Source: Vitrella brassicaformis
Lineage: Eukaryota; Sar; Vitrellaceae
Direction of reading: 5' to 3'
Assembly: GCA_001179505.1 (NCBI GenBank)
Contig: CDMY01000683.1
Location: 1 to 20,118 of the forward strand
Length of the DNA stretch: 20,118 nucleotides
Shown piece after piece: positions 1 to 11,400 of the stretch. Under the pieces are notes generated by a model that saw nothing but the letters and a program-made list of their open reading frames with translations, had not been told where the DNA came from and searched no databases. The translations under genes and the position numbers were made by a program. Each line of letters begins with the position of its first letter. Positions within the stretch are counted from its first letter, which is position 1.

Positions 1-457
1 CGTCCCATCGCCCGCCACTCCTCGCCACTGCCCCGCTCCAGCGCGTAGACCACCTTCAAGCCGGCCTCCACATCACCGCCACTGTCGAAGGCCAACACGT
101 CCGCCAGGCCGAGATGACTGAGGGCCTTGCCAATGTGCTGCTCGACGAGCATCAGGATCTCGGCCACTTCGCCGGCATTGCTGCCATTGATTTGTGAGTG
201 GAGTGCGGCGCGTCTGTTGGGGTCAACGGACATGGCCATGTCGGCGGCCTTGCTGATGGCCGCGCTGCGCAGCGGGGGGACTGCCCGAGGGGCGGTGGGG
301 GGCCGGCCGTTGGCAGGCCGGGACGACATCGCCACCAGGGAGTGGTCTGGATGAAGAGGGACACACACATGGGAATCAGACCGAGTGAATTGGACGGCAG
401 GATGCTCACCGTCAAAGCTGGGCGAGATGGCAGCAATCGTCACGAACCGCGGTGACT
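1..457 (-). CDS. Orphan-family protein, copy 1 (partial, 3' end outside window)
   Basis: I do not recognise a named family. Two exons are visible on the minus strand: 457-410 and 346-1. They are joined by a GTGAGC...CAG intron of 63 nt that keeps the frame. A methionine at 329-327 (GTGGCGATGTC context) aligns with the start of copy 4 at 18840, so translation may begin there, although the frame is open upstream and exon 457-410 starts in phase 1, implying a further 5' exon. From Met329 the protein begins with a Pro/Arg/Ala-rich stretch of about 35 residues. A helical segment (EVAEILMLVEQHIGKAL) follows, then the family signature VVYALERGSGEEWRAMG, matching AYVLEQGSNEWPGMG in copy 4 and LFMLERGGDWGRW in copy 2. 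No F-box is apparent in this copy. It is cut at base 1, so roughly the C-terminal two thirds is missing. The exon calls are inference; the homology is seen directly. Confidence 0.6.
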
Positions 458-745
458 CTGCAGACACACAGCAGCACACACATCTGGGGCGCACGCACGC
501 AGCGCCATGATCACCGCACAGCCTCACCGATGTCAGTCAGTCACGAGAGCCGTGCGACGGCGAGGCCGTCACAGAAGCGCAGACAAAGCGATGAAATGAG
601 TTCGCTATGCGGACGTCGTCACCTCCCGGCACTGAGGCGGGACGGGTGAGGTCTGCAGGCCGGCCACCAGACACGAAGCAGCAGCCGCTATCTGAAGCTT
701 CTTTTGGATTCTTCTGCCTCTCTGGCTGCCATCTCACCCTCCAGT

Positions 746-789
746 GAGCTCCAAAGGCCAGCAGCGGTTTCAGGGAGCTCCAAAGGCCA
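746..789. repeat. Short direct repeat, unit gagctccaaaggcca
   Basis: The 15-bp unit occurs at 746-760 and again at 775-789, 29 bp apart, inside the candidate leader exon next to element A. In the minus-strand frame it gives two similar peptides (WPLEL and LWSSLEG-type), suggesting a small internal tandem duplication that the right-hand element B does not share. Confidence 0.7.
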
Positions 790-840
790 CCGCTGCGAGC
801 TTCGCACGGATCTCTCCTTCCTTTTTCTTTTCGCGCGTCT

Positions 841-941
841 CCGGTGCCAACAGGGCGGTGGTGGGTCTGTGTGACATACACAAAGTCGCGCTGTGATGAT
901 ATCAATCGGCACAGAGGTCGCCCTCATCGCTCTGGCTGCAG
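841..941 (-). repeat. Element A (inverted partner of element B at 18535-18635)
   Basis: Read on the minus strand, this 101-bp segment aligns without gaps to 18535-18635 on the plus strand with 5 mismatches (95% identity by direct count). Each copy sits in the spacer between two divergent members of the same orphan family, pointing toward copy 1 here and toward copy 4 on the right. It may be a shared 5' leader exon, a promoter-proximal element, or the remnant of a segmental duplication. Confidence 0.85.
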
Positions 942-1166
942 TTGTTGATCTGACGAATTGAAGTGCGGTGGGGTGGGCAGCAGGAGGTGATGTTGTCATT
1001 CGTGACAGCGTGTGTGATTTCTCTGTGTGTTTGTGGCGGATCTGTGACTCACAGGGTGAGATGGACCAACCGCCAGGATGCTTCGCCGGCATGTTCAACC
1101 TGTGGCGATGGCTGAAGGCCTCACTCACGGTGAGTCAGGCGAAAAAAGAAAGCACCACATGCAATC

Positions 1167-2337
1167 ATGATGGCGCTGGCATATCTAAGACGACACACGC
1201 TGCGAACGGTGACCAATACTATCGCTGCAGAACGACACAATCGTGCAGACACACAGCTGTCTGAGTGTGTGTGATGGTATTGCAGGTGTCAGCACTGCAA
1301 CGCCCGTCAACCAGCAGCAGCAGCATGATAGCGCCGTCAGTGCCTCTGACGTACCTGAGGAGGCAGTGCCGACCGTCGCCGAGTACGTCAGGAGCTACTC
1401 ACAGCTGGAGGCTCTCATCGACGCCCATCCCACCCAATTCACAACCGCCGTCCTCCTGCCCATTCTCAAGCAACTGCTTTCTGCCGTGGTGGAAGGCATC
1501 TTTGGTGCATCTGTGGAGGCGACCGTCCCTCAGCTGGCCCTGGACCGAGCCATCATGGTAGCCATCACACGATGGCTGTTCATGCTGGAGCGTGGGGGCG
1601 ATTGGGGGAGGTGGCGGCCCCATTTGGAGCTGCTCTATCACCTACGCGGGAAGAGCCCATTGGTGCTGGGCGATGAGCATTTCAGCGCGTTCGGCAGCCG
1701 GGCGGCCTTCATCGGCGAGCGCGAGGCGGTCTGCCAATGGAGGGTTCTTAGCCGAGAGGTCAATGTCCGTCGTGGAAGCCAACAGATGCGTCTGATGGAT
1801 GGCTGCCGCCTCCCCTTCCTTCTCGACGCACCCAGCCCCCTCTTCCCTCGCGACACATTCGACGCCGCCGACCCGCCCACACAGCTGGACGGCTGGACGT
1901 ACCCCAGTTACGCTTCTTTGGTGGCGTTCAGCCTCTTTAGTTGGCTTCGTGACGGCAGCTACATCACTTTCTCCAGAGACTGTTCGTCTTACTGTCGTGC
2001 TTCTGCCGCATCTCTTCGTGTGCGTGAGCTGCTGGCGGCCCCTCAAAGCGATGCGGCACAGTGGGGTTCGGGGGCGGCCGTCTTCGACAGAAAGTGGCAG
2101 GTGTGGGCGAGGCCATGGCATGAGCGGCTGGTGGTGCTGGGGAGTGAGGTGATGGGCCAGGGGAACATGGCAGCGATTCGGGTGGAGGATTGGGGAGACC
2201 TTCGTTCTGTCAGAGTGTTTACGACAGAGTCTGCCCCCGACGACCGCACGCGCACTACCGTGATGAGAGTACTAGGGCGGCAGTTGGGGGGCAAGGCGTG
2301 GCGGATGGAGGACGAGTGTGGATGCCTTGCAATGTAG
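1167..2337 (+). CDS. Orphan-family protein, copy 2
   Basis: This is a member of the same unrecognised family as 16652-18284. The core is one intron-free exon, 1286-2337 (349 residues to the TAG at 2335). Its acceptor (TATTGCAG) and phase 1 match copy 3 exactly. The first exon is uncertain: 1167-1242, beginning MMALAYLRRH, ends in the required phase 1 before a 43-nt intron; the alternative is 1061-1129 joined at 1231. Motifs in order are YSQLEALIDAHPTQF, VLLPILKQLL (amphipathic helix), LFMLERGGDWGRWRPHLELL, PLVLGDEHFSAFGSRAAF, WTYPSYASLVAFSLFSWL and ERLVVLGSEVMGQGNMAA. In one 30-residue stretch 28 positions equal copy 3. There is no CBM or F-box upstream and no signal peptide or clear membrane span. 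The role is unknown. Its 3' end converges on the CFAP74-like gene. Confidence 0.8.
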
Positions 2338-2671
2338 GCAAGGCAGATGGCCATTGGCCAACCAGATAGGCCAAGAGTGTGATGCTCGTGACTGGCGTGA
2401 GTCACGTTTGTCTACTCATTTCCGGGAGTGATGTTTTTACGTGCCTTCTTTTATCAAGAATGAGGGCTGGTTGTGTGTGGCGTGGCCATCGCATAGAGAC
2501 AGAAGTAGGATGGGAAAGTAAGACTGCTCGTATCTGCTCGTCCATGGGCGAGAATGAAATGCGTGCATCTCTGCAGCCAGCTCATGAGTCACTCGAACAC
2601 GGCCGCACTTGCACACGCTTTCAACTTAGCCCAGAGCTCATCGACACGAGAAAGGTGTATCTGTTGTATGT
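2338..2671. other. Convergent 3' intergenic spacer
   Basis: These 334 bp separate the stop of copy 2 (plus) from the stop of the CFAP74-like gene (minus). The spacer should hold both 3' UTRs and is one of the few stretches without CA/TG repeats. I see no extra gene, only a short imperfect palindrome around ggccattggcc near 2350. Confidence 0.6.
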
Positions 2672-5443
2672 TCATATTTGCAGCACGTAGGCCTTAAGAG
2701 TGACAGAGAATTCCTGTGTGGACGGGCAGCCAGAGGGCACATAGCCGCCCGACAGCACGACCTTGGCTTGGGCAGTGACCCACATGCCGACGCCAGCCAG
2801 CATGGGCAAAGCTGCCGACTGCAGGGGGAGGACATTCAGGCATTCATTCGCAGAGCTGTTTTGTCTGTCTCTGTGCCTCATCACGTGTGTGTGCGTGCAG
2901 CGTGCCTCTGTAGTATCGCCGTCTCTCATGAAGCTGAATGTCACCTTCTGGCTGCCGCCTGAAGGAACGGTGACACACAAGGAGGCCCCCTTGTGTGTGG
3001 TGCGTGTGGTGCGCGTAATTGTGTGGATGTGTGTGTGGGTGCAGACCGCTCTGCACTGTGCCCTTGCTGCTGTCGACGGTGAAATACTTGGACGCATCGG
3101 ACTGCAGGGAAGACACACACACGTGTGGGTCGATGGAGAGACATATAATTGGCACACACACAGCGGAGAGAGACCTGTAAGATAGCGACATCAAAGTTGC
3201 CGCCTCCGCCCTTGCCCTCGGCCTTGCCCTCCCCACGGGTGCCGGGCGGCCAGCAGCAGCACACCAACAGCGACTGCGTGCTCTGCACCCACAACCACAA
3301 CCACAACCACAACCACACACACACGCACACACACACACACATTGATGCCTGTGCCTGTGTGTAGGTGCTGGGGGAACTGACGGTGCTGCTTTCTTTGTCG
3401 AAGGTCAGGTGGAATTGGCGTGACGGGTCGATTGGTGTCTCTGCCTGCTGCTGCTGCTGCTGCTTGTCCTTCTTGTCGGCAGCAGCCTTCCCCTTGGCTG
3501 CCTCGGGCGTCTTGGTCTCCTCTCTCTCCTGCGGCTCGTCGGCTGCCGATATGTCGGTGGCCAGGGGGTGGACAGATGGCTGCACGCACACACACATAGG
3601 CAGGAGAGGATGCATGTGTAAGAGTGCAGGTACGCACCTGTCGGTCGAAAGCGCATGGAGGCTCGTCGTAGGTGAGGTACATCTGTGTGTTAATGTGTTG
3701 GGGGGGATGGGACAAGAGCACAGAGCACACAAACGCGACAAACGTGTGTGTGTGTGTGTGGCTGTTTGCCGAGTAAGTGAGTAGTTACTTGGTATTTCCT
3801 GCAGGTGGCGTAGAGGTAGAAGTACTGCGGGGGCGAGTTGAATATCGGACACTTGACCTGACAAAGACACAGAAGCGGCACAAATGCATAAGCACATTGT
3901 ACCAGACGCACGTACAGCACATACCCAGTACTTCTCTCTGTAGACGTCTTTCGCCTTGAATGGCCTACGAGCCCACACACACAGAAATGGACATGTGTGC
4001 CCCTGCCGGCCGACAGATAAGCTCACCTGAATGTCACTGTAAGGTCCACCTGCCCGTCTGCCTCCACCGTGCCCTTGGCAGGCACCACAGAGAAGGCAGG
4101 CAGCCTGAAAACACCACCAAACCCACACATAGGCACCTAACACATCCATGTGCGTGTGGCTAAGCTACTTCGCGGACCCATCAGTGTTGGCCGGCTCCCG
4201 CACACACTCAACCAGCGTGTAGGGGAGGGGATACGCAGAGGGATTCTGAATCGACACCGTCTGTGTGAGGAAGTCAGAGTGACCTGCACACGCCCATACA
4301 TTCACACACGCACACATGGATGGATGGATGGATAGATGCGTACGCACCATCGACGAGTGCGTCCATGTCAACGATGCCGTCTGTTGGCACGAGGGCACAC
4401 AGGGGGGTCACTCCACGGCCAGACAGGGGGAGGGAGACGCTGCATTCATATGCGCAGATCCGTCTGTCGTTCTCTCTGTGTGTGTGTGTGTGTCTGTGCG
4501 ATAGAGAGACCTACCTGGTCCTCTCTGAGTGAATGCGCAGCTCTGAGACATACGCCTACACCCCCGCACCCACGGATATGTGCATACATACACAGAAAGA
4601 GACAGACCTGAGTGCTGGGCGGTTTGAAGCGCACGGACAGCGCAAAGGGGCGGCTGCCCACCTGCACACACAGTGTCACACACACAGAATTCCATGTGTT
4701 CATTCATGTGGTGTTGTACAAGCCTACAGGTCTTGGCGCATTCACTGTCGCAAAGCCAGAGGACTGCGGCAGAGTGTCGACCCTTCAGACCCACACACGG
4801 CACAAGAAATACACAAATGTGGGTGTGTGTCCTGCATCGATGGATTACCGACCGAATGTGATGGCGTCCCTCCTGCGGGAAGGCGTTGGTGAGGGTTACG
4901 TGCATTATACTGATGGATGGCGAACATGACACAAAAGCAATAAGTAGGCAGGGAGATATGTGTGTGTGTCTCATTCTCAGATGTGCCCGCCAACCGAACC
5001 GTTCCTCGCCCACAGACACGTCGCCGAAGCGCAGCTCAGACGGCTCGTATCTGCATTGCAGTGGATTCGTGTGCGTGGATATATGTGAATACATTCCTAT
5101 GGATCGGTACCTCAGTGAGGCCGCCACTGTGCACGTGTGCGCTTCCATGAAGACCGTGTGGCTGCTGCCAGCTGGAAGATCGATGCACATACAGGGTCTG
5201 TCTCTGTGTTTGTGTGTGTATGTGTGTGTGTCCGTTCCCCACCATCCCGTCATACCATTCTTGTTGCTTTCTGTGTGGAAGTAAATGGGTATTTTCCAGC
5301 TGCAGTGCACAGAAGTGTCGCTGCGGTCGGGACGGGTGTACCTGCACATTGGCCACAGCCATGCATCGACATGTGGTCACAGAGCAACCCACCTACCGTC
5401 TCCCGCCGGATTGTCGAATGCGCGTGGCGATGTCCGCTTTTTC
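2672..5443 (-). other. CFAP74-like gene, exons 50-68: C-terminal ASH/Ig modules
   Basis: Exons: 5443-5397, 5341-5256, 5171-5111, 5050-5000, 4909-4853, 4782-4728, 4661-4608, 4555-4515, 4439-4348, 4283-4178, 4104-4027, 3964-3925, 3857-3789, 3682-3638, 3579-3355, 3282-3175, 3101-3047, 2958-2906, 2818-2672. Signatures: HTVFMEAHTCTVAASLRYE, LRFGDVSVGEE, IMHVTLTNAFPQEG, FALSVRFKPPSTQ, AYVSELRIHSE, VSLPLSGRGVTPL, TQTVSIQNPSAYPLPYTLVE, FSVVPAKGTVEADG, VDLTVTFR. Exon 64 is a charged, polyglutamine linker (KKDKQQQQQQ) followed by RQFHLTFDKES. The last module reads KVTFSFMRDGD and ends in TLKAYVLQI. The exon 67 to 68 junction is most sensible with a GAG/GCACGC donor. Confidence 0.68.
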
Positions 5444-8400
5444 CTTCACACATTTGTGCATGCAAGACATGCATACGATACGATGTGTGTACTTGTGTCC
5501 ACATATATGTGCATCGATCGGTGGTCCGTACGTACCTGGGGCTCTGTGGCGCTTTGCTCGTCCTCTTTCTCCTCATCTTCTTTCTGCTCCGTACCCTCAG
5601 CTGTCAGTCACACACGCATCGCATCAGTACGAAGAGAAGCGTGGCATCTTTACCCACCGTCTGTCTGTGTGGGTTTCGGGTCGTCTGTTAGAGTGCGATA
5701 AGCCTCCGTCGGTGTGAAGGCGATCTGTGTGTGCGCGAGAGTGCAGGCACACGCAGCCGTCCATCGCTGTCCATGCTGCCGACCTGTATGCGTCTGGTCT
5801 CCTGAGGGGCGAGTTTTGCGTACAGCGGGCCGATCGACAAGACGCTGTATGCATGTAGTACACGTGCGCGCGTCTCTTGTTTCTCCTTCGCTGTCTCTTT
5901 CTTTTTGTGTGTGCTGGACGGTACCTGAGCTCTACTGGTGGAGAGGCTATGTTGACCGTCTGTGTGTGCACACGCACACACACATCCGTCTTGGCATTTT
6001 CAGGCCTTCGCTCCACTCACTCACTCACCACATGGCTTTTGGTGCTGGTATTTTGGATGACGCAGCTCGCGCGCACCGACTCGTTTACCGGAATGCTGTC
6101 GACATACAGACATGAGACAGACAGGCACACGTGTACACGTCTGCACCGGTCGCAGGGGATGCGCTTGTGTGTACCGACCTGGCGAGTTTGCATATGGTGG
6201 GATATATGCGTATTGGGCAGAAGACGCCCTTGCCCGTGCACTTGATGGGCACCTGCAGAAGAACATTCGCGTCTCGGTGTGTGCAGGCCCCGCAAAGGGG
6301 CAGGTGTGTGTCGTTGGTTGCCTCTTTTGCACACAGGTCGCCGTATTGCACTTTGAGCTTCAGCGTCTCGCTCTGGGTGCATACACAAACCATGCACAAA
6401 CAAAGAGATGAGATAAGGTAGGTTGTGTGTACTTACTACCATGTCCATTGCTGCGTCTGGTGTGTATGTGACCATCAGGCGCTGCGTGTCGCCGCCTGCA
6501 TGCATGTAAAACAACGTGTTGTGGTGTGTTGTGTCAGTGATGTGACGCTTGCCTACCCAGTATGACGCCGATGCTATCTTCCTTCTCGATGGCTGGCCAC
6601 ACACACATACCCACACACGCACGTCTATGTGCATCACACACATCTGCACATACGTACGTGGCTCGTCCTCATTTTGGTTGCTGTCGTCCTGACACACACA
6701 CGCACACGCACACACATACACACACGCACACACGCACACACACACACACACACGGACAAATACACACACATGGAGCCACACATGTGACGTCAACTTACGT
6801 TTTGCGATCCGACGGGAAAAGCCTGCACACAGAGAGAGACACGGAGAGGTACAGACACAGAGAGAGACAGCAAAGAAACAGTCCACATACTCACATAAAC
6901 ACACACACCCATGGGGAAACGATATGTCTCACTTTGAAGATGCTTCTCATCTTGGTCAGCCCGTATGTGCAGGGCAGCATGCATCTGTTGGTCAGCCGCA
7001 CCAGCAGCGACCGGCCAGTACCCACAAACACCTGCATCCGTCGGCACACACGGGGATGCATGTGTTTGTGTCATCAATAATCCTGCCCTCGCACCGAGCC
7101 AAAATGCAGCTGCCTGCAAACACAGAGAGACACATACGGTGCTACCATGCAAATGCTGGCGCCGAGCCACGAACTTGGGCGTTATGTTTATCTTTGCCAG
7201 AGTGAGAGTGCCTGTGAGGTGCGTCACCGCCGGCAACACCTGCATATGTACCCAGCATTCACGCATTGATGTCCATATGTGTGTGGGCGTGTAGGTACCT
7301 GGTCAGCACCCCTGACAACCACAGGGATGTTGAAGCGATCGCACACCACACTAGCATCTGGTAATGATGATGGCGCAGCGACCTGATGGATGAACGACAC
7401 CCGTGCACATCCGTGTGTGCTGCTGCTGGTGGTGCGTACTGTCTCTGCTGCTGCTGGTGGTTGCTGCTCGTCGGCATCCTCGGCGCTTCCCCCTTCGTCT
7501 TCACCGCCCTCCTGCGCATTCGTGAATTCATTAACTAACACGCTCTTTCTCGTCTGCATGCCCTCTCTGTGGCTTATTCCTCCCCCTCTGTCTCACGTAC
7601 GTACGTCATCAGCACTTTTCTGTTCTTCCTGCGCGTCAGCCGCTCCCTCCTGCACACAGACAGACAGACAGACAGACACACCCAACTACACTGACATACA
7701 GAAAGACAGGGGGACAGAAGTGTGGGCGGATTTGTGTGCCTGTGTCTGCTGCTGCTGCTGCTGCTGGTCTTGTTGCTCCTGTAGGTGGTCGGTATATTGT
7801 GGGTGTCGGGTGCAGAAGCCCTCATGGGGGGCGAAGCGCACGTTGAGCACCAGAGACGAGTGGCCCTGCGTGTACACACACACACCCATTGGTGTGTGCC
7901 AGGTAGACGGGCAGATGGACATACACACTTGTATGAAGGCCATGGTGGGGTTGAAGGAGAGCTCCTCGGTGTTCTGGCTGGGCTGGTCGATCCATATCTT
8001 CATTGCCGTCGGCTGCCTGCATTGCAGTGCAGTCCATTCCGTTGTGTATGCACACACACACAGGCGATTTCCGCTTTTTTACCTGTTGCTGACCACAATC
8101 TGGTGGCGGAATGTGTGACCTGCCAGCCATAAGCGCACACACGGGTACATTCATGTGCGTTGATATGTCTCTCTCTGTCTCTCTGTGTGTCTCGCTGACC
8201 GTAGGTGATGGTGTTGAAGTCATAGATCGGCTGCTCGATGTACACCGGCACATCCACACACTCACAGCTGCACACACAGATACAGACACATACGCAGCTG
8301 TGCTCTGTGATAGTGTACCAGCCCACCTTAGGATGGCCACAGTGCTGTCCGTGTTCTGTGCGTCCAGCACAAACGCGGCAGTGTACACGCCGCTCTCCAC

Positions 8401-11400
8401 TGGGGAAAACTTCACGCACAAGGCACAGCAAGACACACAGTGGGTGGCGGGCGACTGATGCCGCTGACCCACCCTCCCACCCACCGTGAATTTGATCTTG
8501 TGCGTGTCGTGTGCCATGAAAGTGCCCTCCTTGCTGACGATGTCCAGGCGATCCACAAAGGCTTGGGAGCTGTCAAGTGCTGCATACACACACGCACACA
8601 TGCGTACCATTGTTTTCACGTGTGAATGCGCACACGTACATGCAGTCTCCTGCTGTATTTCGTTGATGAGCTTCTCGTCGTCTGTGAGCAGGTGGCGGGC
8701 CCTCGTCTGTCCATTGTGGTGTTGTGGACACACAGACACTCTCATACACGCAAGAAAAGGTCAGTCAGAGTGCCTACCTGCAAGTCTTCTGTAGGCATCA
8801 GTGGCCTGAGCTGATAAAGGAGAGAGAGAGACATACATGTGTGTGTATGTGTGTATGTGTGTGTGTATGTGTGAGGAGGAGCTTTCAACAGACAGATCCC
8901 AGCGTACATGGAAGTCGGCTGCAAGGGCCCCCTCATTCTTCACCGTCAGAACGGACGACACACTCTCGCCCCTGCACACACACAGGTAGTAGGTTTCTTG
9001 GGGGGAAGGGCTGGGCTGGCATACCTGAGCACTCGTTTCATCCTGATGTGTATGTATGAGTCGGCTGCAGATTGCGGTGGATCGAACACCAGCACTGCCA
9101 CACACACGTACACGTGTTGCACGTCTTCATGTCTCTCTGCGTGTTAAAGCACAGACCCGTTCTCTTTTTCCTGCAGACGATGGGGATGTCCTCCCTGCCG
9201 GTCTTGGCCAGCAGCGGCAGACAAGTGTACACGTCCTCATTCACCTTCATGCACCCATGACATGCGCACAGCTCCGTGTAGATAGATGCATGTCGCACGC
9301 ACCATTTTGTCCAGATTTGTCGTGCACACATACCTTCGGTGAGAACTGAATGTTGAGAGTGCACGAGGTGCCTGCAGACATCCGGCCGGGCGGGGGCAAG
9401 GACACCTGTACACTCACACATACACACATCGACCGACACGCACAAGTCCATCCATCCATCCATCCATCGATCCATGTGTGTGCGAAGCTTACATGGAAGA
9501 AGTCTCTGGCTTTATCCTCGATGGGCATCGTCCGGAAGTGGTTGAACGAGAGGCTCACGTTGGTCAGCTGCACCTGCTGCGCGTACACCTCACCCACCTA
9601 CGCACACACACAGACAGACACGTGCGCATTTTCCATTTATATCCTCCGCATCTGTGGTGTATGTGTGTGCTTGTGTACGTCGAAGTCGTTGAACTGAATG
9701 ACGGCTGGTTTTGAGAGGAAGGAGCGGCCCCTGTGGACGCGATTGCACACCTGAGTGAGTGAATGGCGAGCGGCGAATGCATGTGTGTGTGTGTGTGTGT
9801 GTGTATGCATGCAGAATGGTGAGTACCTTCTGCACTTCCCCCTGCTCAATCCACTTTCGGTGCCTTTCACGCGCCCTCTCTCTGCATATGTGTGTATGTG
9901 ACGGCAGACAAATACGTCATGTATATGTAGATGTCTGTTGGTCGAGCGATCACCGGTATGATCTCTCCAGCTGTGTGTCCTTGGGCACCCAAAGCTTGCC
10001 CTCGCCCTCATCAGATCCGTCCTCTTCCTGCGCGTGCATGACATGTGCTTGTGGGGTGTGGATGTTTGTGAATCGGTGGGTGTAGTGTGGGAGTGAAGAA
10101 AAGTGTGCAAGAGTACCCACGTCGGTGTCTTCATCTGAGGTGTCCATGGCCCGTGCGTGGGGCGCCTAAGCACACACACACACACGTATTACATGTCTGT
10201 CATCATATACCTCTCTCCCTCTCTGTGTCTATCGATTTTCTACCTCCTCCTCTGTCTCTTGTTTGTCTTCTTGTGTTGCCGTCGTGAAGGGGTCCTCTTC
10301 ATGCGCCAATGGATCCACAAACTGCGTCCCGTCCTGTCATATCCACACATACATACAGACACACAAATGCGTCTGTGTGTCGTGCGAATGGGTACGTGCC
10401 TGTGTGACAAGTCCCTTTCGTTTCAGCTTGGTCTCCTCTCTGGTCAGGATGGCCTCATGAATAAGGCCAGCCGAGCCAGCAGGAGGGGCCATCCTACACA
10501 CGTATCCACACACACACATCCACACACACATGTGCAAGCCGTCCTCGAGTGTGTGTATGGTTACCCCATTCCTATTTTGGGCGTCTTGATGAGTGTGAGC
10601 TTGGAGGGAAATATGTGCTGCAGACGACTGGTCGGATCCAATGTCTCGTTGCCAGCTACAAACATCCACACACACACACACACACACACGCGTGCGCACA
10701 GACAGAGAGAGAGAGATGGATGGATGGATGGATGGGTGTGGGCACTCACTTACCGATAGTTTTGTGTCGGATGTATTTCGCGTTCTGCTGGTCCTTGTTC
10801 AGGCCACCTGAATGCGCAAAGCAGTGCTGAGAACCATGCAAGGGCATAAATACACACTGACACCCCTGTGTGTACTCACCAGCTGCAGCGCGCTGTGACA
10901 GTCGCTCGGCCAGAGCTCTCCTGCAAACATACACACGTACATGCGTGTACGTGTACCTGTGTGTATCTGTGTGTATGGTGCACACCGACGGACCGACCGT
11001 CTTTTCTGTTCGTCTTTGTTGTGTGTGTGTTCCTCTGCGGCCATCCTTCGGGCGAGCACCTCGCGGCCCTCACGCAACCTCCCCTCTGCTGCGCTGTGCG
11101 TGCTGTCCTGTGGTGTGTGGACATGCGGGAACACATACTCACATTTGCAGTGTGGCGGATTGTGGCTGCCTGCCTGCCTGCCTGTTGTTTCTTGAGAGCC
11201 TCGCGTCTGAAAATCTCATAGGGGTTGATGCCCTCGCTGAATGAATGGATATACACGCATTCACACATAGGTGCCTCCCTCTGTGCGGATTGGGTGGCCC
11301 CAAGTACCCTGCCTACCTCATAAGCCGCTCTTTGTCCCTTTCCAGCCTCTCCTTCATTGCATTCTCGGCCTTGACGTGACGCGCGCGCACTGCCGACAAA

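Larger units (their letters stand above)
738..949 (-). other. Candidate upstream exon of copy 1 containing element A
   Basis: An open minus-strand stretch of 212 nt lies between an acceptor (TTCGTCAG at 957-950) and a donor (GAGG then GTGAGA from 737). It starts in phase 2 and ends in phase 1, which is the phase exon 457-410 requires. The peptide contains ARAM, TSVPID, ITARL and a Cys/Pro patch (HTDPPPPCWHR), then a very basic stretch. Element B at 18530 has the same acceptor position and the same open frame, with a frame-preserving 3-nt indel. It may be a coding leader exon or spliced 5' UTR. An optional 30-nt exon (phase 1 to phase 1) between 738 and 457 is possible but unsupported. Confidence 0.3.
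458..1166. promoter_or_regulatory. Head-to-head intergenic region between family copies 1 and 2
   Basis: This spacer separates minus-strand copy 1 from plus-strand copy 2 and must hold both 5' regions. It contains element A (841-941), the 15-bp direct repeat (746-789), and an alternative short plus-strand exon 1061-1129 (MDQPPGCFAGMF...) that ends at a good GTGAGT donor in phase 0. No TATA-like box or clear start signal can be called. Overlapping 5' exons on the two strands are likely if the A exon is transcribed. Confidence 0.4.

Noticed and set aside
2941-4149. Long minus-strand ORF of about 400 codons
   Set aside because: It mixes real exon peptides with translated TG-repeat introns (runs of Cys-Val and Leu-Trp). 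Splicing at the consensus sites recovers clean exons instead.
4165-4167. TAG stop as the true end of the CFAP74-like gene
   Set aside because: Exon 59 ends before it at a GTCCGC donor in phase 2, which fits the next exon (FSVVPAKGTVEADG). ASH-type coding continues to 2672.
4408-5349. Minus-strand ORF of 313 codons rich in His, Thr and Cys
   Set aside because: The His-Thr runs are translated CA repeats of introns; the real exons inside it are in several phases.
5214-5717. Plus-strand ORFs antisense to the CFAP74-like gene
   Set aside because: They have repeat-driven Cys/Val or Ser/Thr composition, no protein-like motif, and sit opposite well-supported exons.
6021-6904. Cys-Val-rich ORF considered as a secreted cysteine-rich protein
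   Set aside because: The CVCVCV pattern comes from TG repeats in introns 39-41, and no signal peptide or intact frame supports it.
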